A stretch of 64,000 nt of DNA, from the NCBI GenBank assembly GCA_946480445.1, contig CAMLJN010000017.1, positions 1 through 64,000 on the forward strand, written 5' to 3'. The position numbers and the translations under genes are program-made. The notes under the pieces were generated by a model that saw only the letters and a program-made list of their open reading frames with translations, searched no databases and was not told the DNA's origin. Shown here one piece after another: positions 1-9,910 of the stretch. Positions within the stretch are counted from its first letter, which is position 1; every line of letters starts with the position of its first letter. The DNA comes from an uncultured Buttiauxella sp. (GTDB lineage Bacteria > Pseudomonadota > Gammaproteobacteria > Enterobacterales > Enterobacteriaceae).

Positions 1-441
1 ATAGAGTCTGAAGATACCGATGGCGTGAAGGCGCTGCCGGGGGCCGTTGAGCTGCTGACCCATCTGAACGAAGCGGGTATTCCGTGGGCCATCGTGACTT
101 CAGGCTCCATGCCTGTTGCCAGCGCCCGACGTCTGGCGGGCGGTTTGCCAGAACCAGAAGTTTTCGTCACCGCAGAACGCGTGGCGCGCGGCAAGCCTGA
201 GCCGGATGCTTACCTGCTCGGCGCGCAGCTGCTGGGCTTAGAGCCGGAAGAATGCGTGGTGGTAGAGGATGCACCTGCGGGCGTGTTGTCCGGCCTTGCG
301 GCGGGCTGCCATGTCATTGCGGTAAATGCACCGGCTGACACGCCGCGCCTTGAGCATGTTGATTACGCGTTAAAATCTCTCACCGAATTGCTGATCCAGA
401 AGTTGTCGGACGGCAGCGTCGAAGTATTGAGAAAACACTGA
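1..441 (+). CDS. hxpA: HAD-family sugar phosphatase, 3' part (cut by window edge)
   Basis: The frame is open from base 1 and ends in TGA at 439-441, so only the last 146 codons are present. It resembles E. coli HxpA (YfbT), a cytoplasmic haloacid dehalogenase-like phosphatase acting on sugar phosphates. Visible HAD motifs are VTSG (motif II), the lysine in RGKPEPDAY (motif III) and VVVEDAPAG (motif IV, metal-binding acids). The N-terminal DxDGT nucleophile motif lies outside the window. It is followed by a strong terminator and by yfbS, the order seen in E. coli. The internal ATG/GTG codons are not starts because similarity continues to the first base. Confidence 0.93.
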   Translation: MESEDTDGVKALPGAVELLTHLNEAGIPWAIVTSGSMPVASARRLAGGLPEPEVFVTAERVARGKPEPDAYLLGAQLLGLEPEECVVVEDAPAGVLSGLAAGCHVIAVNAPADTPRLEHVDYALKSLTELLIQKLSDGSVEVLRKH

Positions 442-452
442 TCCCATGATTT

Positions 453-478
453 AACCCCGCGTTCGCGGGGTTTTTTTC
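453..478 (+). terminator. Rho-independent terminator after hxpA
   Basis: An AACCCCGC stem pairs with GCGGGGTT around a short GTTC-type loop and runs into seven T residues. It sits 11 bases after the hxpA stop and before the yfbS ribosome-binding site, so it separates the two transcripts. Confidence 0.9.
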
Positions 479-525
479 TGGCATGCTCCGGAAATCGGTC
501 AACTTTCGGCAAACAAGGATACGTT

Positions 526-2358
526 TTGAACTCGGAACTGATTTGGGTATTGTCGCTGCTCGGTATTGCCGTCGTGCTTTTTGCCACCGGCAAAGTAAGA
601 ATGGATGCCGTGGCGCTGCTGGTTATCGTTGCTTTTATCCTGAGCGGTACGCTCACCGTTAGCGAGGCCTTTTCCGGCTTCAGCGATCCCAATGTGATTC
701 TGATTGCCGCACTCTTTATCATCGGGGATGGTCTGGTCCGCACGGGTGTCGCGACCAAAATGGGGGCCTGGCTGGTGGAGGTTGCCGGCAGCAGCGAAAC
801 CAAAATGCTGGTCTTCCTGATGCTGACCGTTGCCGGGTTAGGGGCTTTCATGAGTTCCACCGGGGTGGTGGCCATTTTTATTCCCGTTGTCCTTAGCGTC
901 TCCATGCGCATGAAAACTTCCCCCTCACGTTTAATGATGCCGCTTAGCTTCGCGGGGCTTATCAGCGGCATGATGACGCTGGTTGCCACGCCGCCAAACC
1001 TGGTCGTCAACAGTGAACTGGTGCGAGAAGGGCTACAAGGGTTTCAGTTCTTCAGCGTCACGCCTATCGGCCTGGTTGTGCTGGTGCTGGGGATTGCCTA
1101 TATGCTGTTTGCCCGTTTTGCGCTCAACGGGCAAAACAAAGAGGACGGTAAAGAAGGCTGGAAGCGGCGCACCTTTCGCGATCTGATCAAAGACTATCGC
1201 CTGACGGGACGCGCCCGTCGCCTGGCTATACGGCCCGGATCGCCATTGATCGGCTATCGTCTGGATGATTTGAAACTGCGCGAACGCTACGGTGCGAACG
1301 TGATAGGCCTTGAGCGCTGGCGTAAATTCCGTCGGGTGATAGTGAACGTGACCGGCGGAACAGAGTTTCGTGCCCGCGATGTACTGCTGATCGATATGTC
1401 TGCCTCAGAAGTCGATCTGCGTGAGTTCTGTAGTGAACAACTGCTTGAGCCAAGGGTGCTGCGCGGGGAGTATTTTTCCGATCGGGCGCTGGATGTCGGC
1501 ATGGCTGAAGTCTCGACGATCCCCGATTCAGAGCTTATCGGACAAACGCTGCGTGAGATCGGTTTCCGGACTCGCTATGGCTTGAATGTGGTCGGGCTTA
1601 AACGCCATGGAGAAGCGCTTGAAGGCCTGCTGGTCGATGAGCCTCTGCAGCTTGGCGATATTCTGCTGGTGGTGGGAAACTGGAAGCTAATCAGCCAGCT
1701 GAATCAGAAAAGCCGCGATTTCCTTGTGTTGAATTTGCCCGTTGAAGAGGGCGAAGCTTCTCCGGCACATAGCCAGGCGCCGCACGCCATTTTTAGTCTG
1801 GCGCTGATGGTGGCACTGATGCTGACCGATGAAATCCCCAATCCCGTTGCCGCCATCATTGCCTGCCTGCTGATGGGGAAATTCCGCTGTATTGATATGG
1901 AAAGCGCCTACAAAGCGATCCACTGGCCGAGCATAATCTTAATTGTCGGGATGATGCCTTTTGCGCTGGCGCTGCAAAAGACCGGCGGCGTTGATTTGAT
2001 TGTCAGCGGATTGATGACGCTGGGAGGCGGCTATGGGCCTTACGTGATGCTCGTGTGCCTGTTTGTTATGTGCGCAACGATAGGGCTATTTATCTCGAAT
2101 ACCGCCACGGCGGTGCTGATGGCGCCGATTGCTCTGGCCGCCGCCAACTCTATGGGCGTGTCGCCTTATCCGTTTGCGATGATTGTGGCTCTTGCCGCCT
2201 CAGCCGCCTTTATGACGCCGGTTTCCTCCCCGGTCAACACCCTGGTGCTGGGGCCGGGCAACTATAAATTTGGCGACTTTGTGAAACTGGGCGTGCCCTT
2301 TACCATCATTGTGATGGTCGTCAGCGTTGTGATGGTGCCGATGCTGTTTCCGTTTTAA
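526..2358 (+). CDS. yfbS: SLC13-type permease with two RCK_C (TrkA-C) domains
   Basis: A 610-residue inner-membrane protein matching E. coli YfbS. Hydrophobic segments fill residues 1-205 and 415-610, the two halves of a divalent anion:sodium symporter (CitT/SLC13-like) fold. Between them lies a soluble insert with two RCK_C/TrkA-C domains at about 225-305 and 320-400, recognisable from the paired patterns [13 protein letters not shown] and [13 protein letters not shown]. Such domains usually bind small ligands that gate transport. The substrate is not known to me. The start is TTG at 526, with AAGGA at 515-519 at good spacing; no better ATG lies upstream. It converges on yfbR. Confidence 0.9.
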   Translation: MNSELIWVLSLLGIAVVLFATGKVRMDAVALLVIVAFILSGTLTVSEAFSGFSDPNVILIAALFIIGDGLVRTGVATKMGAWLVEVAGSSETKMLVFLMLTVAGLGAFMSSTGVVAIFIPVVLSVSMRMKTSPSRLMMPLSFAGLISGMMTLVATPPNLVVNSELVREGLQGFQFFSVTPIGLVVLVLGIAYMLFARFALNGQNKEDGKEGWKRRTFRDLIKDYRLTGRARRLAIRPGSPLIGYRLDDLKLRERYGANVIGLERWRKFRRVIVNVTGGTEFRARDVLLIDMSASEVDLREFCSEQLLEPRVLRGEYFSDRALDVGMAEVSTIPDSELIGQTLREIGFRTRYGLNVVGLKRHGEALEGLLVDEPLQLGDILLVVGNWKLISQLNQKSRDFLVLNLPVEEGEASPAHSQAPHAIFSLALMVALMLTDEIPNPVAAIIACLLMGKFRCIDMESAYKAIHWPSIILIVGMMPFALALQKTGGVDLIVSGLMTLGGGYGPYVMLVCLFVMCATIGLFISNTATAVLMAPIALAAANSMGVSPYPFAMIVALAASAAFMTPVSSPVNTLVLGPGNYKFGDFVKLGVPFTIIVMVVSVVMVPMLFPF

Positions 2359-2406
2359 GGCGGCCGTGCGGAAGGGGCTATGTGCAAGTGAAAGAGGAAT
2401 GTCTGA

Positions 2407-2436
2407 AGCGGATAAGCAGCATGATCGCTATCCGCT
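2407..2436. terminator. Inverted repeat between convergent yfbS and yfbR
   Basis: AGCGGATA (2407-2414) is repeated inverted as TATCCGCT (2429-2436) with a 14-base loop. It lies in the 89-base gap between the two convergent stop codons. There is only a weak T-rich tail, so a role as a shared terminator is an inference. Confidence 0.4.
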
Positions 2437-2447
2437 CCTTTAGCCAT

Positions 2448-3038
2448 CTACAGCTGGCTAATTTCGTCGAGGGATAGCTGGAAGCTTGGCACAAAAACTT
2501 GCATAAAGTAGTCCATCTCCTCGCTGTGCCTGTCCGCCAGCGTTTTTTCCAGGCGGCTTTTGGCCAGCAAAAATTCATTATTACCGGCCGATAGCTCTTC
2601 CAGACACTTCAGATAGGCGCACAGGGCATCGGCTTGCTTAACAATGGTTTTTTCTTCCTCGCTGCACCGATGCTCATCAATCAGCGGCGCCCAGATATCC
2701 CGTAGTTCTTCGGGAACCATATCGATCAATTTCTGCTGAGCGATTTTTTCGATGGCTTTGTATTCATGGGCAATTTGCGAATTAAAGTACTTAACCGGCG
2801 TCGGAAGATCGCCCGTCAGCACCTCGCTGGCGTCGTGGTACATGGCCAGCAGGGCCACATGCTCTGCGTTGAGCTGGCCGTTAAATTTCTTGTTCTTAAT
2901 GACCGCGAGGGCGTGGGCTACCATGGCAACCTGCAGGCTATGCTCAGAGACGTTCTCGGTGCGAACATTGCGCATCAGCGGCCAACGGTTAATGAGTTTA
3001 AGGCGGGAGAGGTGGGCAAAGAAATGGCTCTGGCTCAT
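2448..3038 (-). CDS. yfbR: HD-domain 5'-deoxynucleotidase YfbR
   Basis: A 196-residue cytoplasmic HD-superfamily phosphohydrolase matching E. coli YfbR (199 aa), which removes the 5' phosphate from deoxynucleoside monophosphates in nucleotide salvage and overflow. Metal ligands of the HD fold are visible: the His in [11 protein letters not shown], the HD pair in [11 protein letters not shown], and the Asp in [11 protein letters not shown]. The start at 3038 ([13 protein letters not shown]) is chosen because family similarity begins there and AGGTG lies just upstream; a longer frame to 3098 is not supported. The C terminus ends a few residues earlier than in E. coli. alaA lies upstream on the same strand behind its own terminator. 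Confidence 0.95.
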   Translation of the reverse strand: MSQSHFFAHLSRLKLINRWPLMRNVRTENVSEHSLQVAMVAHALAVIKNKKFNGQLNAEHVALLAMYHDASEVLTGDLPTPVKYFNSQIAHEYKAIEKIAQQKLIDMVPEELRDIWAPLIDEHRCSEEEKTIVKQADALCAYLKCLEELSAGNNEFLLAKSRLEKTLADRHSEEMDYFMQVFVPSFQLSLDEISQL

Positions 3039-3079
3039 AGTTACACCTGATGCAACGCTAAAGAGAACCATTGTGGGGT

Positions 3080-3107
3080 GAGAAAGGGGAAGTTGCAAAC
3101 TTCCCCT
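3080..3107 (-). terminator. Rho-independent terminator after alaA
   Basis: GGGGAAGTT (3086-3094) pairs with AACTTCCCC (3098-3106) around a three-base loop. Read on the minus strand the stem is followed by TTTCT. It lies directly after the alaA stop and upstream of the yfbR start, so it should separate the two genes. Confidence 0.75.
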
Positions 3108-3114
3108 GCCAGTC

Positions 3115-4329
3115 TTACTGGTGATAGTGACCGAGGAAACGTCCCAGTTTAGTGATGGACATCTCCAGTTCGTCTACCCGCGGCAGCGTGACGATGCGCA
3201 CATGGTCAGGCCAGGGCCAGTTAAAGGCCGTGCCCTGCACCAGCAGGACTTTTTCCTGTAGCAGGAAATCGAGCACCATTTTCTGGTCATCGTGGATGTT
3301 AAAGCGTTTCGCATCTATTTTCGGGAACATATAGAGCGCGCCGCGTGGTTTCACGCAGGAGACGCCCGGAATGTCGTTGATCAGCTCCCAGGCGCGGTTC
3401 CGCTGTTCATAGAGTCGCCCGCCAGGCACGATAAACTCGCTGATGCTCTGATAGCCGCCCAGGGCGGTTTGAATGGCATGTTGGGCGGGCACGTTGGCGC
3501 ACAGACGCATTGAGGCCAGCATTTCCAGACCTTCGATATAGCCTTTCGCGTGTTTTTTTGGCCCGTTCAGCACCATCCAGCCCTGGCGGAAACCGGCCAC
3601 GCGGTAGGTTTTTGACAGGCCGTTAAAGGTGATAGTCAGCAGATCCGGCGCAAGCGTTGCTATCGAAATATGCTCTGCTTCGTCGTAGAGGATCTTGTCG
3701 TAAATCTCATCGGCGAAAATAATCAGGTTGTGCTGACGCGCCAGCTCAACAATTTCCATTAATAATTCTTTTGAATACACCGCGCCGGTTGGGTTATTGG
3801 GGTTGATGATCACAATGCCGCGAGTGCGGGGCGTGATTTTGGCCCGGATATCGTCCAGGTCCGGGAACCAGTCGGCAGACTCATCGCACAGATAGTGCAC
3901 GGCTTTGCCACCGGAGAGCGACACGGCCGCGGTCCACAGCGGGTAATCGGGGGCCGGCACCAGCATTTCATCGCCGCTGTTAAGCAGCGCCTGCATCGAC
4001 TGGACTATCAGCTCAGAAACGCCGTTGCCGATGTAAATATCTTCGACGGTCACGTCCCGCATACCGCGCGCCTGATAGTGCTGCATGATCGCCTTGCGTG
4101 CGGAGTACAAACCTTTTGAATCGCAATAGCCCTGCGCGGTAGGAAGATTGCGAATCACATCGACAAGGATCTCGTCCGGGGCTTCAAAACCAAAGGGGGC
4201 GGGATTGCCGATATTCAGTTTGAGGACTTTATTCCCTTCTTCTTCAAGGCGCTTGGCCTCTTTGAGCACGGGACCGCGGATGTCATAACAGACGTTATCT
4301 AATTTGCTGGATTTTTCGATAGGGGACAT
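3115..4329 (-). CDS. alaA: Glutamate-pyruvate (alanine) aminotransferase AlaA
   Basis: A 404-residue PLP-dependent aminotransferase of fold type I, matching E. coli AlaA (YfbQ, 405 aa). It makes L-alanine from pyruvate using glutamate in the cytoplasm and is one of the main alanine-forming enzymes. The PLP-binding lysine is K240 in [15 protein letters not shown]. The Asn-Pro loop [13 protein letters not shown] and the Asp-Tyr pair in [12 protein letters not shown] contact the cofactor, and the C-terminal VRIVTLPR carries the substrate carboxylate arginine. The start at 4329 fits the family N terminus. A stable stem-loop lies in its presumed mRNA leader (4367-4405). In E. coli the gene is under Lrp and alanine control, which I cannot confirm here. 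Confidence 0.96.
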   Translation of the reverse strand: MSPIEKSSKLDNVCYDIRGPVLKEAKRLEEEGNKVLKLNIGNPAPFGFEAPDEILVDVIRNLPTAQGYCDSKGLYSARKAIMQHYQARGMRDVTVEDIYIGNGVSELIVQSMQALLNSGDEMLVPAPDYPLWTAAVSLSGGKAVHYLCDESADWFPDLDDIRAKITPRTRGIVIINPNNPTGAVYSKELLMEIVELARQHNLIIFADEIYDKILYDEAEHISIATLAPDLLTITFNGLSKTYRVAGFRQGWMVLNGPKKHAKGYIEGLEMLASMRLCANVPAQHAIQTALGGYQSISEFIVPGGRLYEQRNRAWELINDIPGVSCVKPRGALYMFPKIDAKRFNIHDDQKMVLDFLLQEKVLLVQGTAFNWPWPDHVRIVTLPRVDELEMSITKLGRFLGHYHQ

Positions 4330-5157
4330 GGGCCTTCGACCTTAAATGTTAGCGTTGCTTCCTGCCGTGGCGGCAACCAGGCTCCAATGTACTCCTGGCC
4401 GCCACAGATTTGAACCCAAACAAAGCGCAGACGAGCAATTTATCTTCAGCAGGATGTCATCCGGAAGCGTGTTAAAACTTTAAATGTAGAATTTTAATAT
4501 TGTTATTTTATAAATTATCAAAATAATAACCTGTATTTTTGATTTTTATATCAGCAGATCTTCCGGGGATAGCGCGATTTGGCAGTGTGTGACTCTGATG
4601 TTCCGTTGACCGCGAAGAATTGTATTAGCTCAGGTGACTTGCCAGCTTATCCCCGACGCCCGGTGGGGTAACGAGTTAAAAAGATGTTTATAAACGTAAT
4701 TGCAGTTGTGATTAATATTTGCAGAGGAAATGATTAAGCAGTTTTAATTATAGCGAGTTGTGTTTTCAACATTATCAGGGAATAAGCTCGGGTTCAAAAG
4801 GTAGTGAGAGGAATGAGATGAGATAATTCTCACTGGACCTTATAAATCCAGCCTCTTTGCGGTAAGATACGCGGCCAATTAGGGGGCTTGTCAGCTTTGT
4901 GCCTCGGGTAACATTCCGATTTACTCTGTGTTAATTCGTAGCGGGGTTTATGGGTCAACGCCTGGCGAAGCCTGCTGTGGCGGGGCTGTGGGACGTCTTA
5001 TTACCGCGATAACGCTATATAAGCCAGCCCCTTAAGTGGATTTACAATAAATTCCTATTCTTAAATTACGCGACTGGTATGCCCGCCTGATAGTTTGTAT
5101 GTTGTATTAGTCAGCGCGATTCTCCGGCGTCACGTTTCGCATTATTGAGTCGCGTAA
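4330..5157. other. Long AT-rich intergenic region between alaA and lrhA
   Basis: About 830 bases without a convincing protein gene, separating the divergent alaA and lrhA. It is much richer in A+T than the flanking genes, especially 4480-4560 and 4680-4760. It holds the alaA leader stem-loop (4367-4405) and a weaker inverted repeat AGTGAGA/TCTCACT (4803-4834). In E. coli lrhA is known to have a far-upstream promoter and to control its own expression, so much of this stretch is probably promoter and untranslated leader. I cannot assign a -35/-10 pair with confidence. Confidence 0.6.
4367..4405 (-). promoter_or_regulatory. Stem-loop in the presumed alaA mRNA leader
   Basis: GTGGCGG (4367-4373) and CCAGG (4377-4381) pair with CCTGG (4394-4398) and CCGCCAC (4399-4405). 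This gives a 12-pair stem with a three-base bulge and a 12-base loop, 38-76 bases upstream of the alaA start. No T-run follows on either strand. It could affect leader folding or stability, but no function is shown. Confidence 0.5.
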
Positions 5158-5271
5158 ATGGGAAATAAAAAATTAAAAAATCAGGACGACGATCCCGAAA
5201 AGAGGCATAAACTGTCTGGAGGCGTTCTGAAAATGGAATTGCTTTATCTCTTTGATAAATCACAGCAATAG
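5158..5271 (+). CDS. Possible small leader ORF (37 codons) ahead of lrhA
   Basis: An open frame of 37 codons from ATG 5158 to TAG 5269-5271, ending 43 bases before the lrhA start. The first 25 codons are rich in Lys, Asp and Asn. An internal in-frame ATG at 5233 has a strong GGAGG (5218-5222) ten bases upstream and would give a 12-residue peptide, [12 protein letters not shown]. The outer ATG at 5158 has no clear ribosome-binding site, so the 12-residue form is the better candidate. A translated leader would be expected to influence lrhA translation. I recognise no family, and chance occurrence cannot be excluded. Confidence 0.35.
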   Translation: MGNKKLKNQDDDPEKRHKLSGGVLKMELLYLFDKSQQ

Positions 5272-5314
5272 AACAGAGGCAGACTCGCAAGAGCAACCCA
5301 CTAGTGAAGAAATT

Positions 5315-6250
5315 ATGATTAACGCAAATCGTCCGATACTGAATCTCGACCTCGATCTGCTGAGGACTTTTGTTGCGGTCGCCGATCTCAATACCTTTGC
5401 GGCGGCAGCAGCAGCGGTATGCCGTACCCAGTCCGCAGTCAGTCAGCAAATGCAGCGCCTGGAGCAGCTGGTAGGGAAAGAGCTCTTCGCGCGCCACGGT
5501 CGTAATAAGCTCTTAACCGAGCATGGTATCCAGCTTTTAGGGTACGCAAGAAAGATCCTGCGCTTTAACGATGAAGCCTGTTCCTCGCTGATGTTCAGCA
5601 ATCTGCAGGGCGTGTTAACCCTCGGCGCTTCCGATGAAACCGCAGACACTATTTTACCTTTCCTTCTCAACAGGGTCAGTTCGGTTTATCCCAAACTGGC
5701 GCTGGATGTGCGGGTCAAACGCAACCCCTTTATGATTGAAATGCTCAATCAGCAGGAAGTTGATCTGGTTGTGACAACCTCTAAACCCGCCCATTTTGAT
5801 TCTCTGGTTCTGCGTACCTCGCCCACGCTATGGTACTGCGCGGCGGATTACGTCTTCCAGAAAGGGGAGGCGGTGCCGCTTGTCATGCTTGACGATCCAA
5901 GCCCGTACCGCGACATGATGCTGGAGCGCCTGAATGAGGCGCGTATTCCGTGGCGCATCTCTTATGTTGCTTCGACCCTTGCGGCGGTCAGGGCCGCCGT
6001 CAAAGCGGGGCTGGGTGTTACCGCAAGACCGGTGGAAATGATGAGCCCGGAACTGCGGGTGCTGGGCGTGGCGGACGGCCTTCCCGCGATGCCGGATACT
6101 CGCTACCTGCTGTGCCGCAATCCGCAATCGAATAATGAGCTGGCGCAGGCCATATTTAACGCCATGGAAACCAGCCCTAGTCCCTACAACTATGCACTGT
6201 CGTCGGATGAAGGCGATGACTCCCTGCTCATTGGGCGTGGCGCAGAGTAA
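5315..6250 (+). CDS. lrhA: LysR-type regulator LrhA
   Basis: A 311-residue LysR-family regulator matching E. coli LrhA (312 aa), which represses flhDC and so motility and chemotaxis, and influences RpoS and fimbriae. The winged helix-turn-helix spans about residues 10-70 ([20 protein letters not shown], then [16 protein letters not shown]). The effector-binding domain fills the rest. The start ATG at 5315 ([14 protein letters not shown]) is chosen because similarity starts there; the frame is open upstream to 5252 but those codons do not resemble the protein. The ribosome-binding site is weak (GAAGA). The N-terminal half is almost identical to E. coli while the C-terminal third diverges. It is separated from nuoA by a strong terminator. 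Confidence 0.95.
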   Translation: MINANRPILNLDLDLLRTFVAVADLNTFAAAAAAVCRTQSAVSQQMQRLEQLVGKELFARHGRNKLLTEHGIQLLGYARKILRFNDEACSSLMFSNLQGVLTLGASDETADTILPFLLNRVSSVYPKLALDVRVKRNPFMIEMLNQQEVDLVVTTSKPAHFDSLVLRTSPTLWYCAADYVFQKGEAVPLVMLDDPSPYRDMMLERLNEARIPWRISYVASTLAAVRAAVKAGLGVTARPVEMMSPELRVLGVADGLPAMPDTRYLLCRNPQSNNELAQAIFNAMETSPSPYNYALSSDEGDDSLLIGRGAE

Positions 6251-6289
6251 TTTACAGCCATTTGTTAGTAACATAATGTAAATTGTAAA

Positions 6290-6334
6290 AACAGGCCGCT
6301 GAAGGGATTATTGCCCTCAGCGGCCTGTTTTTTA
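6290..6334 (+). terminator. Strong terminator after lrhA
   Basis: ACAGGCCGCTGA-GGG pairs with CCCTCAGCGGCCTGT (6314-6328) across a seven-base loop, with one bulged A, and is followed by T6 then ATT. This ends the lrhA transcript well before the nuo promoter region. Confidence 0.9.
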
Positions 6335-6878
6335 TTCACTTTGGCTACTTTTACCGCATTCGGGTGGAAAAATTTATTTTAAACAGGCGATTATACCGCT
6401 GCGTTTTTCCGCACTGGGGGTTGGCTTCGCCGGGGGGGAATTTCCAGAACATGTTAAAAAACACGGGGCAATGTTGTTTCTTTTAGCCGTGAATTAACAA
6501 AAGCGTGTCTCAGATCAAGAAAATACTCCCTCTTAGGGGGATGAATAGTTGAGATTTCCTGCCAAAATAGAGGGGCTATTTATTTTTTCCACTGCACGGA
6601 CACGATTCACCAGACTCAGATCGGAGTAACTTACTCGGTATCTGCGTGTTTTAACGCACTTAATGTTAATGAATTGCGTTCTATGTAAATTAATGTGTGG
6701 ATACTTTTGTTAAAGTTGACAAAAGGTTATAGAAAGGAGTAAAAAACCCCATCAATTTGCTGGTAAATTTTTGATTCCAGCAGTTATTGTAAGGTTTATT
6801 GTTCCTCCCCATGAATCGATGTGGTGTTCATCTGCCAGCAAGAGCAGAGGTTGTGGCGCCACTTTTGATGAGTAAGCA
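6335..6878 (+). promoter_or_regulatory. nuo operon promoter and leader region
   Basis: About 540 non-coding bases ahead of nuoA. Candidate elements are a TTGACA at 6716-6721 with TAAAAA 18 bases on (6740-6745), the perfect inverted repeat GAGTAA-C-TTACTC (6624-6636), a TACTCCC heptamer at 6524-6530 with an imperfect inverted partner (a NarL-like arrangement), and several GTTAA motifs near 6664 and 6709 of the kind used by ArcA. In E. coli nuo has a long leader and is controlled by ArcA, NarL, FNR and IHF. The site assignments here are by eye only. Confidence 0.5.
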
Positions 6879-7319
6879 ATGAGTATGTCAACATCCACTG
6901 AAGTTATCGCTCATCACTGGGCGTTCGCTGTCTTTCTTATTGTTGCCATTGGCCTGTGTTGCGTAATGCTTCTCGGGGCCTGGTTCCTCGGCGGCAGAGC
7001 CCAGGGTCGGCATAAGAACACTCCCTTCGAGTCAGGCATTGACTCCGTTGGTTCCGCGCGTTTACGTCTTTCCGCTAAGTTTTACCTGGTGGCCATGTTC
7101 TTCGTGATCTTCGACGTGGAAGCCTTGTATCTCTATGCCTGGTCTAATTCTATCCGTGAAAGTGGCTGGATTGGCTTCGCGGAAGCCGCAATTTTCATTT
7201 TAGTGCTACTGGCCGGCCTGGTGTATCTGGTGCGTATTGGCGCCCTGGACTGGACGCCTGCTCGTTCACGTCGTGAACACGTCAACCCGGAAAACAGTAT
7301 CTCTAATCGTCAGCAGTAA
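6879..7319 (+). CDS. nuoA: NADH-quinone oxidoreductase subunit A
   Basis: A 146-residue membrane subunit of complex I (E. coli 147 aa). Three transmembrane helices are visible at about residues 15-37, 65-90 and 98-120. The conserved loop between helices 1 and 2 contains [16 protein letters not shown], part of the quinone-site region, and the second helix carries the acidic [15 protein letters not shown]. It is the first of thirteen co-directional nuo genes. The ribosome-binding site is weak (GAGTAAGCA). nuoB follows after 15 bases. Confidence 0.97.
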   Translation: MSMSTSTEVIAHHWAFAVFLIVAIGLCCVMLLGAWFLGGRAQGRHKNTPFESGIDSVGSARLRLSAKFYLVAMFFVIFDVEALYLYAWSNSIRESGWIGFAEAAIFILVLLAGLVYLVRIGALDWTPARSRREHVNPENSISNRQQ

Positions 7320-7334
7320 CAGCGAGGCAATAAG

Positions 7335-8009
7335 ATGGATTATACGCTCACCCGCATAGATCCTAACGGTGAGAATGACCGTTACCCCCTGCAGAAACAG
7401 GAGATCGTAACCGACCCCCTGGAGCAAGAAGTCAATAAAAGCGTGTACATGGGCAAGCTCGAGCACGCTCTGCACGATATGGTCAACTGGGGTCGTAAGA
7501 ACTCGATCTGGCCGTACAACTTCGGGCTGTCATGCTGCTACGTTGAAATGGTGACGTCATTCACTGCGGTGCATGACGTTGCGCGTTTTGGGGCAGAGGT
7601 ACTGCGTGCTTCTCCGCGCCAGGCTGACCTGATGGTGGTTGCGGGCACCTGCTTTACCAAAATGGCTCCGGTTATCCAGCGCCTCTACGATCAGATGCTT
7701 GAGCCAAAATGGGTGATCTCCATGGGCGCCTGTGCCAACTCTGGCGGCATGTACGACATCTATTCCGTGGTGCAGGGCGTGGATAAATTCCTGCCGGTTG
7801 ATGTTTACATCCCGGGTTGCCCGCCGCGTCCGGAAGCCTACATGCAGGCGCTGATGCTGCTGCAGGAGTCGATTGGTAAAGAACGCCGCCCTCTGTCATG
7901 GGTTGTAGGCGATCAGGGTGTGTACCGCGCCAACATGCAATCAGAGCGCGAGCGTAAGCGCGGCGAGCGAATTGCTGTGACCAACCTGCGGACACCTGAC
8001 GAGATTTAA
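7335..8009 (+). CDS. nuoB: NADH-quinone oxidoreductase subunit B
   Basis: A 224-residue peripheral-arm subunit carrying the terminal [4Fe-4S] cluster N2, which passes electrons to quinone. The ligand cysteines are visible in [18 protein letters not shown] and [10 protein letters not shown]. It is four residues longer than the 220-residue E. coli protein. The extra length lies near residues 40-48, where [13 protein letters not shown] replaces the shorter E. coli KLNDMVNWG. The rest is nearly identical. It is translated from a GAGG-type site 15 bases after nuoA. Confidence 0.97.
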   Translation: MDYTLTRIDPNGENDRYPLQKQEIVTDPLEQEVNKSVYMGKLEHALHDMVNWGRKNSIWPYNFGLSCCYVEMVTSFTAVHDVARFGAEVLRASPRQADLMVVAGTCFTKMAPVIQRLYDQMLEPKWVISMGACANSGGMYDIYSVVQGVDKFLPVDVYIPGCPPRPEAYMQALMLLQESIGKERRPLSWVVGDQGVYRANMQSERERKRGERIAVTNLRTPDEI

Positions 8010-8096
8010 TTTGCGCCTGTAGTCAGCGAAATGCCTCGCAGATCAATAATATTAACGCGAAGCGCCTGACCGACAGTCACCACAGAACCATTTGCA

Positions 8097-9908
8097 ATGG
8101 TGAGAAATATGACCGATTTAACCGCGCAAGACGCCGCTCAGACAGCATGTCTTACCCGTGACCATCTCGATGATCCGGTAATCGGCGAACTGCGTAACCG
8201 TTTTGGGCCGGATGCCTTTACCGTTCAGCCAACCCGTACCGGCGTACCGGTTGTCTGGGTCAGGCGTGAGCAGTTACTGGAAGCAGTTGATTTCCTCAAG
8301 AGACTCCCGAAACCCTACGTCATGCTGTTCGATTTGCATGGCATGGACGAACGTCTCCGCACCCACCGCGACGGTTTACCGGCCGCGGATTTTTCCGTTT
8401 TCTACCACCTGATTTCCATCGATCGCAACCGTGATATCATGCTGAAGGTGGCGCTGTCTGAAAACGATCTGAATGTGCCGACCGTCACTAAACTTTTCCC
8501 TAACGCCAACTGGTATGAGCGTGAAACCTGGGAAATGTTTGGCATTACCTTTAATGGCCACCCGCACCTGACGCGTATCATGATGCCGCCGACCTGGGAA
8601 GGCCACCCGCTGCGTAAAGATTACCCGGCGCGCGCCACCGAATTCGATCCGTTTGAGTTAACCAAACAGAAAGAAGATCTCGAGATGGAAGCGCTGACCT
8701 TCAAACCCGAAGACTGGGGTATGAAACGCAGCAGCGAGCATGAAGATTTCATGTTCCTGAACCTCGGGCCAAACCACCCTTCTGCGCACGGTGCATTCCG
8801 CATCATCCTGCAACTCGACGGTGAAGAAATTGTCGATTGCGTACCGGATATCGGTTATCACCACCGCGGCGCGGAAAAAATGGGCGAGCGTCAGTCCTGG
8901 CACAGCTACATTCCGTACACTGACCGTATCGAATACCTCGGCGGCTGCGTGAACGAAATGCCGTACGTGCTGGCGGTTGAGAAGCTGGCGGGCATTAAGG
9001 TGCCTGAGCGCGTGGAAGTGATCCGCGTCATGCTCTCCGAACTTTTCCGTATTAACAGTCACCTGCTGTACATCTCCACGTTCATTCAGGATGTTGGTGC
9101 GATGACGCCGGTGTTCTTCGCCTTTACCGACCGTCAGAAAATCTACGATTTGGTGGAAGCGATTACCGGTTTCCGTATGCACCCGGCCTGGTTCCGTATC
9201 GGTGGCGTCGCGCACGACCTGCCAAACGGCTGGGAACGTCTGCTGAAAGAATTCCTCGAGTGGATGCCAAAACGTCTGGATTCCTACGAGAAAGCCGCGC
9301 TGCGTAACACCATCCTTAAAGGACGTTCTCAGGGCGTGGCCGCGTACGGGAAGAAAGAAGCGCTGGAGTGGGGGACCACCGGTGCTGGCCTGCGTGCCAC
9401 CGGTATTGACTTCGATATCCGTAAAGCGCGTCCTTACTCTGGCTACGAAAACTTCGACTTCGAGATCCCGGTTGGCGGTGGCGTGAGCGACTGTTACACC
9501 CGCGTAATGCTGAAAGTGGAAGAGCTGCGTCAGAGCCTGCGTATTCTCGAACAGTGTCTGAAAAACATGCCGGCCGGCCCGTTCAAAGCGGATCATCCGC
9601 TGACCACGCCGCCGCCGAAAGAGCGCACGCTGCAGCATATCGAAACCCTGATCACTCACTTCCTGCAGGTTTCCTGGGGCCCGGTTATGCCGGCCAACGA
9701 ATCCTTCCAGATGATTGAAGCGACCAAAGGGATCAACAGTTACTACCTGACCAGCGACGGTAGCACCATGAGCTACCGTACCCGCATCCGTACCCCGAGC
9801 TTTGCGCACCTGCAGCAAATCCCGGCGGCTATCCGCGGCAGCCTGGTCTCCGACCTGATTGTCTATCTGGGTAGTATTGATTTTGTCATGTCAGATGTGG
9901 ACCGCTAA
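8097..9908 (+). CDS. nuoC: NADH-quinone oxidoreductase fused subunits C and D
   Basis: A 603-residue natural fusion of NuoC and NuoD, as is usual in enterobacteria. Residues about 1-195 form the NuoC (30 kDa) domain, with [13 protein letters not shown] near its end. From about 212 onward is the NuoD (49 kDa) domain, which shapes the quinone pocket: [13 protein letters not shown] and [14 protein letters not shown] are the conserved quinone-binding segments, and the C terminus is [19 protein letters not shown]. It contains no iron-sulfur ligands of its own. It starts with [11 protein letters not shown] as in E. coli, 87 bases after nuoB, and ends two bases before nuoE. Confidence 0.97.
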   Translation: MVRNMTDLTAQDAAQTACLTRDHLDDPVIGELRNRFGPDAFTVQPTRTGVPVVWVRREQLLEAVDFLKRLPKPYVMLFDLHGMDERLRTHRDGLPAADFSVFYHLISIDRNRDIMLKVALSENDLNVPTVTKLFPNANWYERETWEMFGITFNGHPHLTRIMMPPTWEGHPLRKDYPARATEFDPFELTKQKEDLEMEALTFKPEDWGMKRSSEHEDFMFLNLGPNHPSAHGAFRIILQLDGEEIVDCVPDIGYHHRGAEKMGERQSWHSYIPYTDRIEYLGGCVNEMPYVLAVEKLAGIKVPERVEVIRVMLSELFRINSHLLYISTFIQDVGAMTPVFFAFTDRQKIYDLVEAITGFRMHPAWFRIGGVAHDLPNGWERLLKEFLEWMPKRLDSYEKAALRNTILKGRSQGVAAYGKKEALEWGTTGAGLRATGIDFDIRKARPYSGYENFDFEIPVGGGVSDCYTRVMLKVEELRQSLRILEQCLKNMPAGPFKADHPLTTPPPKERTLQHIETLITHFLQVSWGPVMPANESFQMIEATKGINSYYLTSDGSTMSYRTRIRTPSFAHLQQIPAAIRGSLVSDLIVYLGSIDFVMSDVDR

Positions 9909-9910
9909 CT

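Noticed and set aside
4950..5012. A 20-codon frame in the lrhA leader
   Set aside because: No convincing ribosome-binding site, and short frames of this size are expected by chance; noted only in the lrhA leader finding.
8658..9818. A 386-codon open frame opposite nuoCD
   Set aside because: Same kind of antisense shadow; composition is atypical and the sense gene is conserved throughout.
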